In this document: piece after piece, positions 38,873-48,898 of the stretch
How the letters are laid out: the number at the start of each line of letters is the position of its first letter
How positions within the stretch are numbered: position 1 is the first letter of the stretch
From: Erythrobasidium yunnanense
Lineage: Eukaryota > Basidiomycota > Cystobasidiomycetes > Erythrobasidiales > Erythrobasidiaceae
Length of the DNA: 64,000 nt
Direction: 5' to 3'
Assembly (NCBI GenBank): GCA_001600175.1
Contig: BCJC01000003.1
Location: forward strand, 1,426,001-1,490,000
Notes under the pieces: model-generated
What the model saw: only the letters and a program-made list of their open reading frames with translations
Told to the model about the DNA's origin: nothing
Database searches by the model: none
Position numbers and translations under genes: made by a program

Positions 38873-39740
38873 TCATTTGTCGACATACGACTTCACCTAG
38901 TTATCAAGCGTAAGCCATTGTTTCGCACGATTGTAAGAATGGCACTTACAAGCGCTATCAGAGCTTCGGAAGGGAGGGTCTTGAGGACGTCTTCCGGAAG
39001 CTCACTGAACTTCGTCTTGACGATGCCTTTGCAAGCTGCTTTGCCAACTTCGTCACGCTTGAGTGCCACAGCCTTGCAGTATAAGTGCAATGCTTCTTTG
39101 GCCGGCGTTTCGGGAGCACGATGGCTGCAAACGAGAGCTGCTTAAGCGAACGAGGGTTTCCGAATGATATAGTGCACTTACATCAAGACGGTCTCGCATA
39201 GATACTGCAACAGCGCAATGTTATATTTGGCTGCAGCTTCGAAGAGGGCAAGAACATCGACGAAGAGTTCCGTCTTGAGATCCGGATAATCGGCCAGCTT
39301 GTTTTCGACGAAGCGCAGCATCATGTCGACAGTCTTGCATCCTTCTTCAACTTGCAGCAATGGGGCATCACCGAACGGACGAAGAAGGATTCCAGCATCG
39401 GTTTCGGAGAGACTGCTGGCGAAGATTAAGCTGGCTGCAACTAGCCTTTCGCGCTTGATCCTGAAGATGGTCGCTGGCTGTTTCTTGAGACTGGTCCCAG
39501 CATAGTTTGACAACGTCAGGTCTCCTCAGCGCCCTCGTATCGACATCGAAGAGACCCACGGGTAGCCGCTGCGAACGAGATCAGCAAACCAGCATATCCG
39601 CCGCATGGGACTACATACGGATTCTGAAACGTCGAACGAATGATGAGATCTGCATCTGCTGCGTTCCAATGCTCAGATTGCACCGAAACGAGCTCTGGAG
39701 CTGGCGAAGCTGTCTTCGACTTGGGCGATAGAGGCAGCAT
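38873..39740 (-). CDS. BTB/POZ-domain protein (copy C of a tandem triplet)
   Basis: Predicted cytosolic or nuclear protein with a fungal-type BTB domain, a protein-interaction fold. The start chosen is the ATG at 39740-39738 (MLPLSPKSKTASPAP). The domain begins HWNAADADLIIRSTFQNPYVV and goes on, after an intron, with TIFRIKRERLVAASLIFASSL. GDAPLLQVEEGCKTVDMMLRFV, then ELFVDVLALFEAAAKYNIALLQYL, give the conserved central part. The C-terminal helical part (KEALHLYCKAVALKRDEVGK) matches the 'BACK-like' tail seen in basidiomycete BTB proteins. A GTAAGT intron near 38960 leads to a last exon ending LVKSYVDK, with its TGA at 38875-38873. It lacks the GW-rich tail of copies A and B and is the most diverged of the three. 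Confidence 0.75.
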
Positions 39741-39871
39741 TCCGCGGCGCAAAAACTGTTTCCAAGACAGCAAAGGGAAGCCCGATATAATACACACTGC
39801 CGCACGTCTTGTCAAACCCACGACTGTCCAACTGCCAAACTCTTGACATCAAGCCAAATACGCCAGCAGCC

Positions 39872-41033
39872 TCATACGATATGAGAGCTCGGTGTCCACC
39901 CCCCATAAGGATCATTCTGATTAGTATTACCCCATGCGTCACCATCGTTCTCGTGCGAACCCCATGAATCTGCCATAGGTAGATGGCTGCAGCTGCAGCT
40001 GCCGTTTGCGGGGAAAGACGCTTTAGGCTTACTCTTGCGGCGTTTGCTGAATCATCATTGAGTGGGCTCCTGCTCAGCTATCGCACTCGTGCAGCCGGAG
40101 ATAGCCACTTACCCCGAAACCTCAAACCGTGCTATGTCCTTCAAGATGCCGTTCATCTCGGACAGAGTGGACCTCACTTGTCTGACATCCGCAGTTTGAT
40201 TACGGCTTCCGAGCACCTCAATCCAATTATCGATGCTATGGCCCAATTTCGCGTCTCTCTGCTGCTGGTGCTTGCTGTATGCCTCAAGCTTGGCGAACAG
40301 GCACACAAAGCGTAAGCAATACAGTTTGCTCGGAGGAATTTGGAGCTCTTACTAGGGTGGTCACTCCTCGCTCACTGACTGTTTGCAGAAGGTTGCATAG
40401 GAAGGGATCGCTGACATTCGGTACATGCCGGGCAATCGCAGCTGCTGCATCTCTCAAGAGCTCGGCTCTGTCGAAGTTGAGGGCATGTCGAAGTAGCGTC
40501 GCAAGCTCGTCACTCCCCTCTATCGAGTCCATTCTGGGATCAAGACGACATCTGATCGCAGCGCGCAGGGATGAGCATCAAGCAAGGCGCTGAGCAGACG
40601 GAAAGCACGCCCACCTGATGTTATGCTCGCACACGTACTGCGTGGTGGTCATTTCGTACTTGCAAGCTGCAGCGTGCAGCCGGATGATACCGCCTTGACA
40701 CACTCGAAACAGGTCTGGGAGTGAAGGCAGATTTTCCGTCATGCATGACAGGAGTAGCTCGATGGTCGCGGAATCTTCAGCAAGCTGGACGATGTCTGGT
40801 CCCTCGGACTTGGACTCCCCGACAACCAGCATGTCGCCAAAGACATGTGAGGCGTCGGACAGCATGTCCTTCTTTACATAGAAGAGGATAGTAGTTTGTC
40901 TCTCATCAGGTAGAGGAGTCGATTTGAGGCAGACGACATCCTCGCCTGTCGCCAAAGGAAAACGAGCATTGACCTTCTCTCGCTTAGCGTTCGCAGGCGC
41001 AGATAGAGGCTGCCGAAACATGTCAGCTTTCAT
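39872..41033 (-). CDS. BTB/POZ-like protein with GW-rich tail (copy B)
   Basis: Middle member of the tandem triplet. The ATG is at 41033-41031. The BTB-like part reads VVCLKSTPLPDERQTTILFY, VKKDMLSDASHVFGDML, then DIVQLAEDSATIELLLSCM and LHAAACKYEMTTTQYVCEHNI. The helical second half includes LATLLRHALNFDRAELLRDAAAAIARH and LGHSIDNWIEVLGS. The last exon (after a GTAAGT intron near 40110) gives a basic linker (GKRRKSKPKA), a Cys/His element (GSCSCSHLP) and a tail with three Trp-Gly pairs (SWGS, AWGN, GGWT). The TGA is at 39874-39872. This tail is shared in layout with copy A. No enzymatic motif is seen; a scaffold or adaptor role is inferred. Confidence 0.7.
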
Positions 41034-41463
41034 TTCAGGTCACGATGTAGGATCCCCGTATACAGGCAGCGACATGGGCAGAGAGAAATCAGACATTCTA
41101 AGAAGGCGAAAGGTAAGAATCCACGAGAGCACAGAGAGAGAGGAGGAATACACTTGGAAGGGAACGAAGGGAGGACGAAGGCGGTCTGGATGGACATGTC
41201 GTCGTTCTACTACGGCAGTAACAGTCAGACAAGGAGATGTCGATCATGTCAGACGTCGACGTCAAATGTCAGACAACTTCGGGGATGTCATTGTGCGTAC
41301 CCGCATTCGAGATTGACCCGGGCGACAGGGTTACTATTCAAGAAGTGTATCTTGATACCTGCTACTGGCTATAAGACGTAAGAGGAGACAGGCTGATACG
41401 CGCAAACACAAAGGACACTGCCATGCAATAGCCAACGCTGCCTTCGCTATCGCTTGTGGCTTC
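41034..41463. other. Spacer between BTB copies A and B
   Basis: Promoter of copy B and 3' flank of copy A. A plus-strand frame of 130 codons (40924-41316) is antisense to copy B and shows no family signal. Confidence 0.45.
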
Positions 41464-42637
41464 CTACTGACCAGCACCCCATGCCCCGCTGCTGCTATTT
41501 CCCCAGCCTGAACCGTTCCCACCGCTCTTACCCCAGCCACTGTGAGCTGATTCGTGTAACTCGCAGCAGGTGCACATGCTCTCCTGTCCGCGTAGTCTAC
41601 GTGCGCCGATGTAGGCTCGATGTTTCCTAAAAACAATATTGAGCGCTATCGGCTCAACAAGCGACTGCAACAGACCAACACACCTCTTCGCAAGAGAATG
41701 AGGTTTCATGTCATGCAATGTCTTGCTCATGTCGGCCACAGCCTGTTTTGCGGGTGCACTGGACGTTAAGTTACTGAACAGGTCGATCCAGTCTTCAAGG
41801 CTTTCCTCCAACTTCATTTCCTTGACGCGCTGCAGCTCGCTGTAATCGCGAAGCTGGGAACAATGCACCTCAGGTGGTCGTTGACGGAAGCACGTCCAAC
41901 CAGCCTCACCAATATCTTGACGTCCTGTGGATTCATGCTCTGGATGATCTCTAGGAAGAAGGGATCATCTGGCTGCGAAGTACGTCTGGCGATAGCTGCC
42001 GCCGTATCGTTCAGAAGCTCGCTGTCGTTGAAAACGGTGGCATGTCGGATCAAGGCAGCTAATTGGGCTTCTTGTTGAATTTTGTCCGTCTCAACGCTCA
42101 GTCGACAGCTTCCGATGGCGATGGGAACCACATAAGTCCTTGGCCCCGCTCCCCAGACGCCCTGCTCTCACCGTATGATATGCTCAGACAAGACTTGAAG
42201 ATGAACCATGTCGTATTTGAAGGCCGCCTCGTAAAGTCTGATTAGGCCATCTTCAGAGAGCTTCAGTAGGTCTGGCAGCTCCTGCAGATCATCGGACATG
42301 CTGGACAGCAAGAGCTCAAGGGTTCTCGAATCTTCGGAGAGCTGAACAACCTCAGGCTCGTCCGTTGCCGATGCCGATGCTCCCAGTGTCAGCATGTCCC
42401 CGAAAACGCGTGAACAATGCGAGAGCAGATCCTTCTTGACGTAAAAGAGGAAGCAGGTGCCCTCTTCTGGCCAGTCAGAGAGTGTTGACCTGAGACATAC
42501 TGCCTTGCCATCTTCGGGACGAGGAAAGAGGGGATGTATGGTCTCCTTTGGACTGTTATTAGACTACTTGATGTCAGTTCTCGCGATAACATCTCGCAGG
42601 GACAGCGTCGACCAACCTGATCAGATGCTAAAGACAT
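41464..42637 (-). CDS. BTB/POZ-like protein with GW-rich tail (copy A)
   Basis: First member of the tandem triplet. The ATG at 42637-42635 starts a short first exon (MSLASDQ); the second exon begins near ETIHPLFPRPEDGKAV. The BTB-like region (CFLFYVKKDLLSHCSRVFGDML, EVVQLSEDSRTLELLLSSM, LYEAAFKYDMVHLQVLSEHII) is close to copy B. The helical part reads LAALIRHATVFNDSELLNDTAAAIARR and LEESLEDWIDLFSNL. The last exon gives RKHRAYIGARRLRGQ, a cysteine cluster (MCTCCELH) and a tail with three Trp-Gly pairs in Gly/Ser sequence (SGWGKSG, SGWGNSS, AWGAG). The stop TAG is at 41466-41464. Function unknown. Confidence 0.72.
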
Positions 42638-43013
42638 TCGTGTACGTCGAGGAGTTGACTTAGGAATGCCTCAGGCTGATGTGAGAGTCGAGAGGAAGGA
42701 TGGAACAGGTGAGAAGACAAGATACGAGAGGCAGAGGATAAGCTTAGTGTAAGAAAGGTAGTGCAGCGCGACCTGACAGGTTCAGTCGCGGGTCAACGTT
42801 GGACGCATAGACGCCACCGTCTGACAGTCATGCCGGCTTGGCTTGGCTACGTTCGACCGGACCTAAAGTAAAGAAATCGGTAAGCTTCCATGCTGGCGAA
42901 GCGCCTTCTACACCATATCCGCGTATGCGCCTCTGGTAGAAAAGGATATAACATGTAAGAGCAACGCATAGCTACATATCCTGGACCACCTCCCTACCAT
43001 CCCTCTATACAGT
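42638..43013. other. Intergenic
   Basis: Upstream flank of BTB copy A and downstream flank of the membrane-protein gene. Nothing distinct seen. Confidence 0.4.
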
Positions 43014-44808
43014 CTATGTCAGCCGATGAGTATTGATATCGTATTTCTTGAGTTCTCCCTCGGCTATTTCAATCTGGACTTCCTGATGTAGTGCGATAGA
43101 TGTGATAGGAGGACCTTTCGTAGGCTCAGCAAGTTCGACAGGAGCAGCGATCGCTGCGCCAGGTCTCAAAGAGCGGTAGAAAAACCAGATTGAGTACGGA
43201 CAGGCCACCACGAGGAAGTTCGAAGCAGACCAGTAAAAAGACTCCATATTGAGTTGGAGGGTATTGAACTTGCTGGCGGAACCGGATGCCATGAAAATCG
43301 ACTGGCCCGCGAAAAGCACGATCAAAACCACATTGGCCATTGTCGTGTGGTTCTCGTGCTGGAGTGCTGCTCGTAGTCTCTGTTACACTCTGTTCAGTGG
43401 TGTACGTGCCGCCTCAATCCAATGAGACACACCTTTGCCTTCTCTGCCGGATCCCTTTGAGCGTTGAGGATGGCTTGGAAGTTCTGAGGCACTATCGTAG
43501 TTTGTGCAGGTAGGACATTGGAGAAAGGTGCATCTAGCCTCGGTGTAAGCTTGAAGGAAGGTGTACTGCTGGATCGTTTGTTAGCGTGCGGCATTGCTGG
43601 AGGAGCCAGCTCCTGAGGTCCGCCGAAGCTGAGAGAGTACAGAGAAGCGCTGTCGTATGATGCGGCTATTCGAAGATGGTCAGAGGCAGCTAAGCTCATG
43701 TGACAAGCTCTCTGCCGGCACTTACTGCTTTCCAGGCGCGCGATCCGACGCCTGATGATCGCATTGAGCATGAAGGCGGGAATGATGGATGTGCATAGGT
43801 AAAGAGCCGATAGCCCAAGTAGAGTGACTCCAGCAATCTGGATCGATCTGAGAAGGTGGTCTCTACCAGTTTCTAATCAATATAAGCAGGTCAGCTGGAC
43901 CTCTGCGACAAGCCCCATGGAGAGCTGAGCTTACCTAAAGCTTGCAGCGTAACCGCCAAATTTGCTAGCTGCGTGAGATCTTGTGCTGCGGCTGCTTGAT
44001 CTATCACCGCAATGCTTCGGTTATAAGCTTTGGCCATATCCAAATATGCAAGACCGATGAATCTGATTGCTGGGGTAAGAGCCAAAATGTGACAGCTTGC
44101 GTAGATTGCAAAGCCGAGATTGTAGAGCCAGTAAGACGAGCGAGCCCGCTGTGATAGGCGGCCAGCCAGCTTTCGAACAGGAGGCGCACTGCAGTCAGAC
44201 AGAGCCGCATCTCGTCAGCTTCTGCTATTCTTTAGACAACTAGGCGAAGTCATGCTCACGATGACAAGGTCTGGAGGGTAAGGAAGCTATAGGAGAGCAG
44301 CAGAGGGACATGCACGAGATACTGATGGTTGATAAGATCAGGATGATTGTGCTTCAATGCGCCTGTCAAAGATAGACATACCCAGAAATGCCCTAAGGCA
44401 GCTGAGCGTACGTGGTTCGTATTCTCCATAGTGACCCAGAAGAAGAGCACTACGATAAAGACAGATTCCAGGATCCATAGGAGTGGTAAAAATGTTCGAT
44501 GATCCGGTCGTGATACAGCTCCATCCACGATCCACCACTTCAAGGTAGACTTTCTGTATCTGATGCAAAGCCCGCTTGCGATAAAGAGGGTAGTCAAGGC
44601 GCAGAGTCCGATGAAGAGGTATCCTCCTATCCAGAAAGCAGTTGGAAATGTGGGGAAAGCCTGCGGTATCGACTTGAGCATCAGCCATATTCACCGGTTT
44701 GGATGAGGTAGAATTGCATACCTCTGCGTTCAGAGCCGACTTGACAATTGGAAAGATGTCGGTGCCAGGAGGGAGAGCAGCGAGCTTAGCCAGAATGTCC
44801 GCTGACAT
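43014..44808 (-). CDS. Uncharacterised multi-pass membrane protein
   Basis: I do not recognise the family. The ATG is at 44808-44806 (MSADILAKLAALPPG), and the stop TGA-type codon at 43014-43016. Hydrophobic segments that could span a membrane are AFWIGGYLFIGLCALTTLF, FLPLLWILESVFIVVLFFW, LGHFWVCLSLTGAL, VHVPLLLSYSFLTLQTL, YNLGFAIYASCHILALTPAI, IAGVTLLGLSALYLCTSII, VVLIVLFAGQSIFMAS and YWSASNFLVVACPYSIWFF: seven or eight in all. Loops are short and the C-tail is hydrophilic and acidic. The layout resembles fungal seven-helix receptors or related membrane proteins, but no diagnostic motif supports this. There are about five introns. Confidence 0.65.
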
Positions 44809-45236
44809 TGCGAAGGACGAGCGGTGGCCTCGAGATGAGAAGCGAGAAAACGACGGAAACAACCAAGGAACGAGGGGAAAGAGACGACGAGAGAAGAAGA
44901 GAAGGAGGATCAAGTGGAAGGCTAGGCTCCCTGTTATCAAATTGATAGACCGCGAGCTATTGGGAAGATCAGGAATCAAAGCACGTTCGATGGGCGCAAT
45001 CAAAGCGGTAGCGCAGCCAGGCATATCTATCACGGACACACAGATCGACAGCGGATATCTGCAAATCGCAAGCTGGGGCCTGCGGGACTACCTGCGGGTC
45101 TGGGCGCCTACAGGGAGGTCTGTGTGTTCAGCCCAATATCAAGCGGAACGCTCGGTTCCTGTCCCGCAACGCCCGCACTCGACTGACGCTTTGTCATTAG
45201 GGTGTCTGACATGCAGCAACAATGGTCGCGGTAACT
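44809..45236. other. Intergenic
   Basis: Upstream flank of the membrane-protein gene and 3' flank of the SHB17-like gene. A plus-strand frame (44699-45256) is very basic and looks like chance. Confidence 0.4.
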
Positions 45237-46361
45237 TTATAAAGAGTACAGATTGAGCGCTCTGAATAGATGACTTAGTAATCGTTCTCGCGAAAGGTCA
45301 GAGTGACTGCTACTTACTGCAGCGCAGGTTCGCGAAGGTCCTGATGATCGTATGACCCAACGCTCACTGTACGATGCGACCATAAGAAGAGCGTAGGCGG
45401 ATCGATGAAAGAATAGCAATGGCTTACATCCGCCAGCATCTACCACGAAGTGCTTGCCTGTTGATAGTATCATAGCAATTGATGAGTATGATACCCGCCT
45501 AGCGATGAATGGAACGGCTTACCTGTTTTCAGCGGAAGCTCGCACCATCTTGCCAGGAAGCACTTGCTGAAGTGCCCATGGGTGACGATAAGTACATCTC
45601 CGCCTTGTGTACCAGGCTGATACTCTCCCTTCTGTACGTGTTTCCAGTATTCAGTGTGGATCTGCCTGATTTCTTCGATCACTTTGTCGACTCTTTGCGA
45701 TATTTCATCCACGGATTCGCCGTCTGGGCAGCCGTCGTCGAATATGTTCCAGCTGGGAGCCTCCTTATGTATGTCGTGCGAAGTTATGCCTTCGTATTTA
45801 CCGTAATCCCACTCTCTGACATCTTCCGTTGTTTCAGTCGGGACTGCTTTGATGTCTCTTTCGCCGTTATAGTCTTGAAACAGCAAGTCGAAGGTTCTCT
45901 GAGTGCGTTTGCGTGGTGATTTGATGATTTTGGAGAGACAGCGCGCTGGATGATATCACCAAGAGATGGGTTAGGCCGACATCTTCGACACATTGCAACT
46001 TAGAGCTTACGGTCAAGAACCTCTTTCAGAAGTAGCGAGTGTCAATCAGCGTTGTACTATGCTCAGAAATGCTTTGGCTTGCTCACTGCCATCACCGACG
46101 ATCTCCTTGCCCAGACGAGCCAGGACAGACTCGCCGTTTTCTGTCAGAGGGATGTCGCTGCGGCCAGTCTAAAGGATATACGAAAGAGCATAGAGAGGGA
46201 CATTTCGTCACGTCAACCTTGCTCGTTCATTGTTGACCGGCATTTCGAAACGCCAGAACCGAGAGAGCGCGTACGTGCTGGCCGCTGAGACTCCATTGGG
46301 TCTCGCCGTGCCTAACCAGGTAGATACGCGGCATACGAGGGAGCTGAGGTTGCGAAGGCAT
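45237..46361 (-). CDS. SHB17: SHB17-like sedoheptulose-1,7-bisphosphatase (histidine phosphatase)
   Basis: Predicted cytosolic phosphatase of the phosphoglycerate-mutase fold. Yeast Shb17 removes phosphate from sedoheptulose-1,7-bisphosphate to feed riboneogenesis. The ATG is at 46361-46359. RIYLVRHGETQWSLSGQH has the catalytic RHG; after an intron TGRSDIPLTENGESVLARLG follows. FVSPRQRAQRTFDLLFQ, EWDYGKYEGI, SWNIFDDGCPDGES and DVLIVTHGHFSKCFLARW (second catalytic His) match Shb17 well. The last exons give GKHFVVDAGG, LSVGSYDHQDLREPAL and an end LNLYSL with its TAA at 45239-45237, reached by a GTAAGT intron. If that intron is not used, the protein stops six residues earlier at 45314. The shape of the C-terminal part (DAGG..Y.H..EPAL) favours Shb17 over other mutases. 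Confidence 0.87.
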
Positions 46362-46626
46362 CGTGGACGAGTAGTCGGTACAGACCAAAAAAGGCGCGGA
46401 TTGCGTTCTTTTCGATGCATACGGCATTCAGTCATCATCTAGCAATGCGACCCAGCGACAGCTTCAGATCTTGCGACTACTGCTACCGTGCTATGCTGAA
46501 GCGTTCCATCCTGCCCGCCAAAGTCTGCGCACGATCCAGCTTCGGCGAGCTAGCGACTGTCAACGAACGAAGGCGCAGCCATGCTCATTCAATGCCTGTG
46601 TTCATCTTTGCTGACTTTCAGCGGCG

Positions 46627-48461
46627 ATGAGACTGACTATACGGCTGCTGCGTGCGTGAGCCGACCGCTGACCCAGAACCATCCTGATGCGAGTTTCGAA
46701 ATGCAGCCCACGACAGATGGCACGAGTTCTCCTTCCCAGATACGAATCTTACGATCGCACAAGTCAAGTTACTCGCCTTGAAGCATTGGCTCCTCGTCTC
46801 TTCACATGCGAACCTGCATGTACCCGCTCAGAAATCGTCGAAAACCTCGACCGGATCAGCGGGGTCTAGTAGAAGACCTAGAACTGCTGGTGCAACGACT
46901 GGCAGGCTTCCCTTCGGTAGCAATACATTCCATACTGTGCGCCCAGCTTCTGTGTTCTCCAGCAACGTTCTGACGGCATAGTCAACTTGACAGGTCTCGA
47001 CAGCCGGAACAACACCTGAAGACCCACTAGACAGACGGCGAGCAAGTCTCTCTCTGTCAAACTACGAAGAAGAAAACATACTTCTTCAGAGCTCACAAGA
47101 CTGGGCAGTCGTCAATGACATAGTCTCGAAGTACTCCCTTCTGAGCGTGTGTGGAGGATATTATCTAGAAGATGGCAGGACTTTGAAGAGTGCCTGTGTA
47201 GAAAGCGATCTTCTCGTGGTACGTGTTTCCTTCTGTTTCTCGCCGACCTGAGTAAGAGGACTGACATTTGCTTCGTTCAGCTGCAGATCCGGAGTCAAAC
47301 GATCTGTATCCCTTTTGAAACCTTTTGGCAACCTTACCTGCGAATTCACTGTCTTCGTTATCACTCTACCCGGCCCCCAAACGAGACCACCGAGTTACAG
47401 CCCAATCCGAAAAGCTGGAAACCGTGTCTTTTGATTGTCTCAGAAGGCAGGCTGTACATATTCTCGGACGAGAAGAAGGAAAGCGTCAAGAGCACATCTT
47501 TCGAGCTACCGCCTCTGCAAAGTACGGTCATTCCGTCTGCGAATACGCAGCAACAAGGTCCTTCAGCCATACAGGGCAATCCATCGGGAGAGATTCTGCA
47601 TCTGCGCTTCGAAGAGAACTTCAATCTGTATCTGAAAACGGCGGAAAAGGCTACCTGGCAAGACTTTGTTCACTGCCTGGGCGCCGTATGTCCTTCCTAA
47701 GCTTGTTTTGCGTTAAGCTGACTACGTATGACCAATTCAGGGCGGCACTGCATACGGCACTTTCGAGAACAATGCAACATTAACATCTCGAGCAGAAAGT
47801 AAGCGTCAGAAAACGCGAGGCTTGCGTGAGGGTATGATTGATATGACTCTTCCGCTACCCAAGTCCTCTACAAAGCTCAGCGCTCGCATTTGGGTCTTTT
47901 GGCACCTGTTGCTAGCCTAGAGCGAGAGACCTCGCTTTCGCACTCAACTCGGGCGAGCGAGCGAGCATCGCCTGTTGATCAGCTTACAGCGTAAGTCCTG
48001 GCCTTGCTCAATCATCTCGCCATGAGACCTCCGCAGATACTGATTCTTCGTCATACAGACTTCTGCCGAGTCTCGATATCAACCCGCATGCTAACCTACG
48101 CAGAGTCCGCAGTTTCTCTTCACCCAACACCGAAAAGGGTCGTACAATACGAAACGTCTCAGCGGGCCTCGCAACCTCTCTCGCGCAGATTCCCGCATCT
48201 CCGCCTTCTTATCCAACCTTCGCCAACCTCAATAGCAGGTCTCCAACGAGGATCACCACGACATCATCAGTCGTCGCTGAAAGATCTAGACCGAAAACGG
48301 CCATTGCGCCGAGTTTTGCGAGGAGCGAGACGGATCCTGGAAGGATCTCCACTGGACCTGGGAGGGCTTTGGTAGCGAGAGATGAGAGAGTCGCAATCTC
48401 GCAGCCAAAGGTCAGACGGTGGAACGACGTCACTAGCGATGATGAGTTTGGGTGGATCTAA
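46627..48461 (+). CDS. Ubiquitin-like plus PH-like domain protein, unknown function
   Basis: I do not recognise a named family. The best start is the ATG at 46627: MRLTIRLL joins over a 41-nt intron to PHDRWHEFSFPDTNLTIAQV and KLLALKHWLL, a pattern typical of a ubiquitin-like or RA-like fold. A Ser/Pro-rich linker follows. After it SNYEEENILLQSSQDWAVVND and VCGGYYLEDGRTLKSACV lead into LRIHCLRYHSTRPPNET, then SWKPCLLIVSEGRLYIFSDE and LHLRFEENFNLYLKTAEKA, then WQDFVHCL: strands and final helix as in PH domains. The last 200 residues are Ser/Arg-rich and end SDDEFGWI, with a TAA at 48459-48461. Ubiquitin-like then PH-like order is seen in some Ras/Rho signalling adaptors (inference). Internal splice sites are approximate. 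Confidence 0.6.
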
Positions 48462-48898
48462 GATGGTATTTGAGAGGTATCGAGCGAGTGATCTACTGTT
48501 CGAAGGAACGATGGGATAAGCGATTGGACCATGGCTTAAACAGCCCTAATGTGTAGAAGATCAAAGTGTAGCAACAACATAGCACGGACAGCATACTCTC
48601 ACAGATAATGAATAATGACGCAGTCTGCAAATGAAATTCTGCTGACGAAAGGAGCTAAAGAGAGTCTTTTGTGTCCGTGTGCAGTGCTAAGGAAAGTAAT
48701 GCGAAAGCTACAGAAGGCAGGGAAAAAGCAGTGCCGTGTTTGTTGAACAAAGTATGTATGAAACGAGTGTGGGATGCGGAATGCATAATGTAACGAATGT
48801 GCGGCTGCGACTTTCACAAACCCTGATCAGGGATCAGACTTAATTCTTGCCAGTGAGAAGGGCAGGGATGCTCACGGAGGGTTTCGGTATGAGACAGG
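48462..48898. other. Intergenic between convergent genes
   Basis: 3' flank of both neighbours. Nothing distinct seen. Confidence 0.4.

Noticed and set aside
44699-45256. Plus-strand frame of 185 codons
   Set aside because: Partly antisense to the start of the membrane-protein gene, strongly basic and without any recognisable motif.
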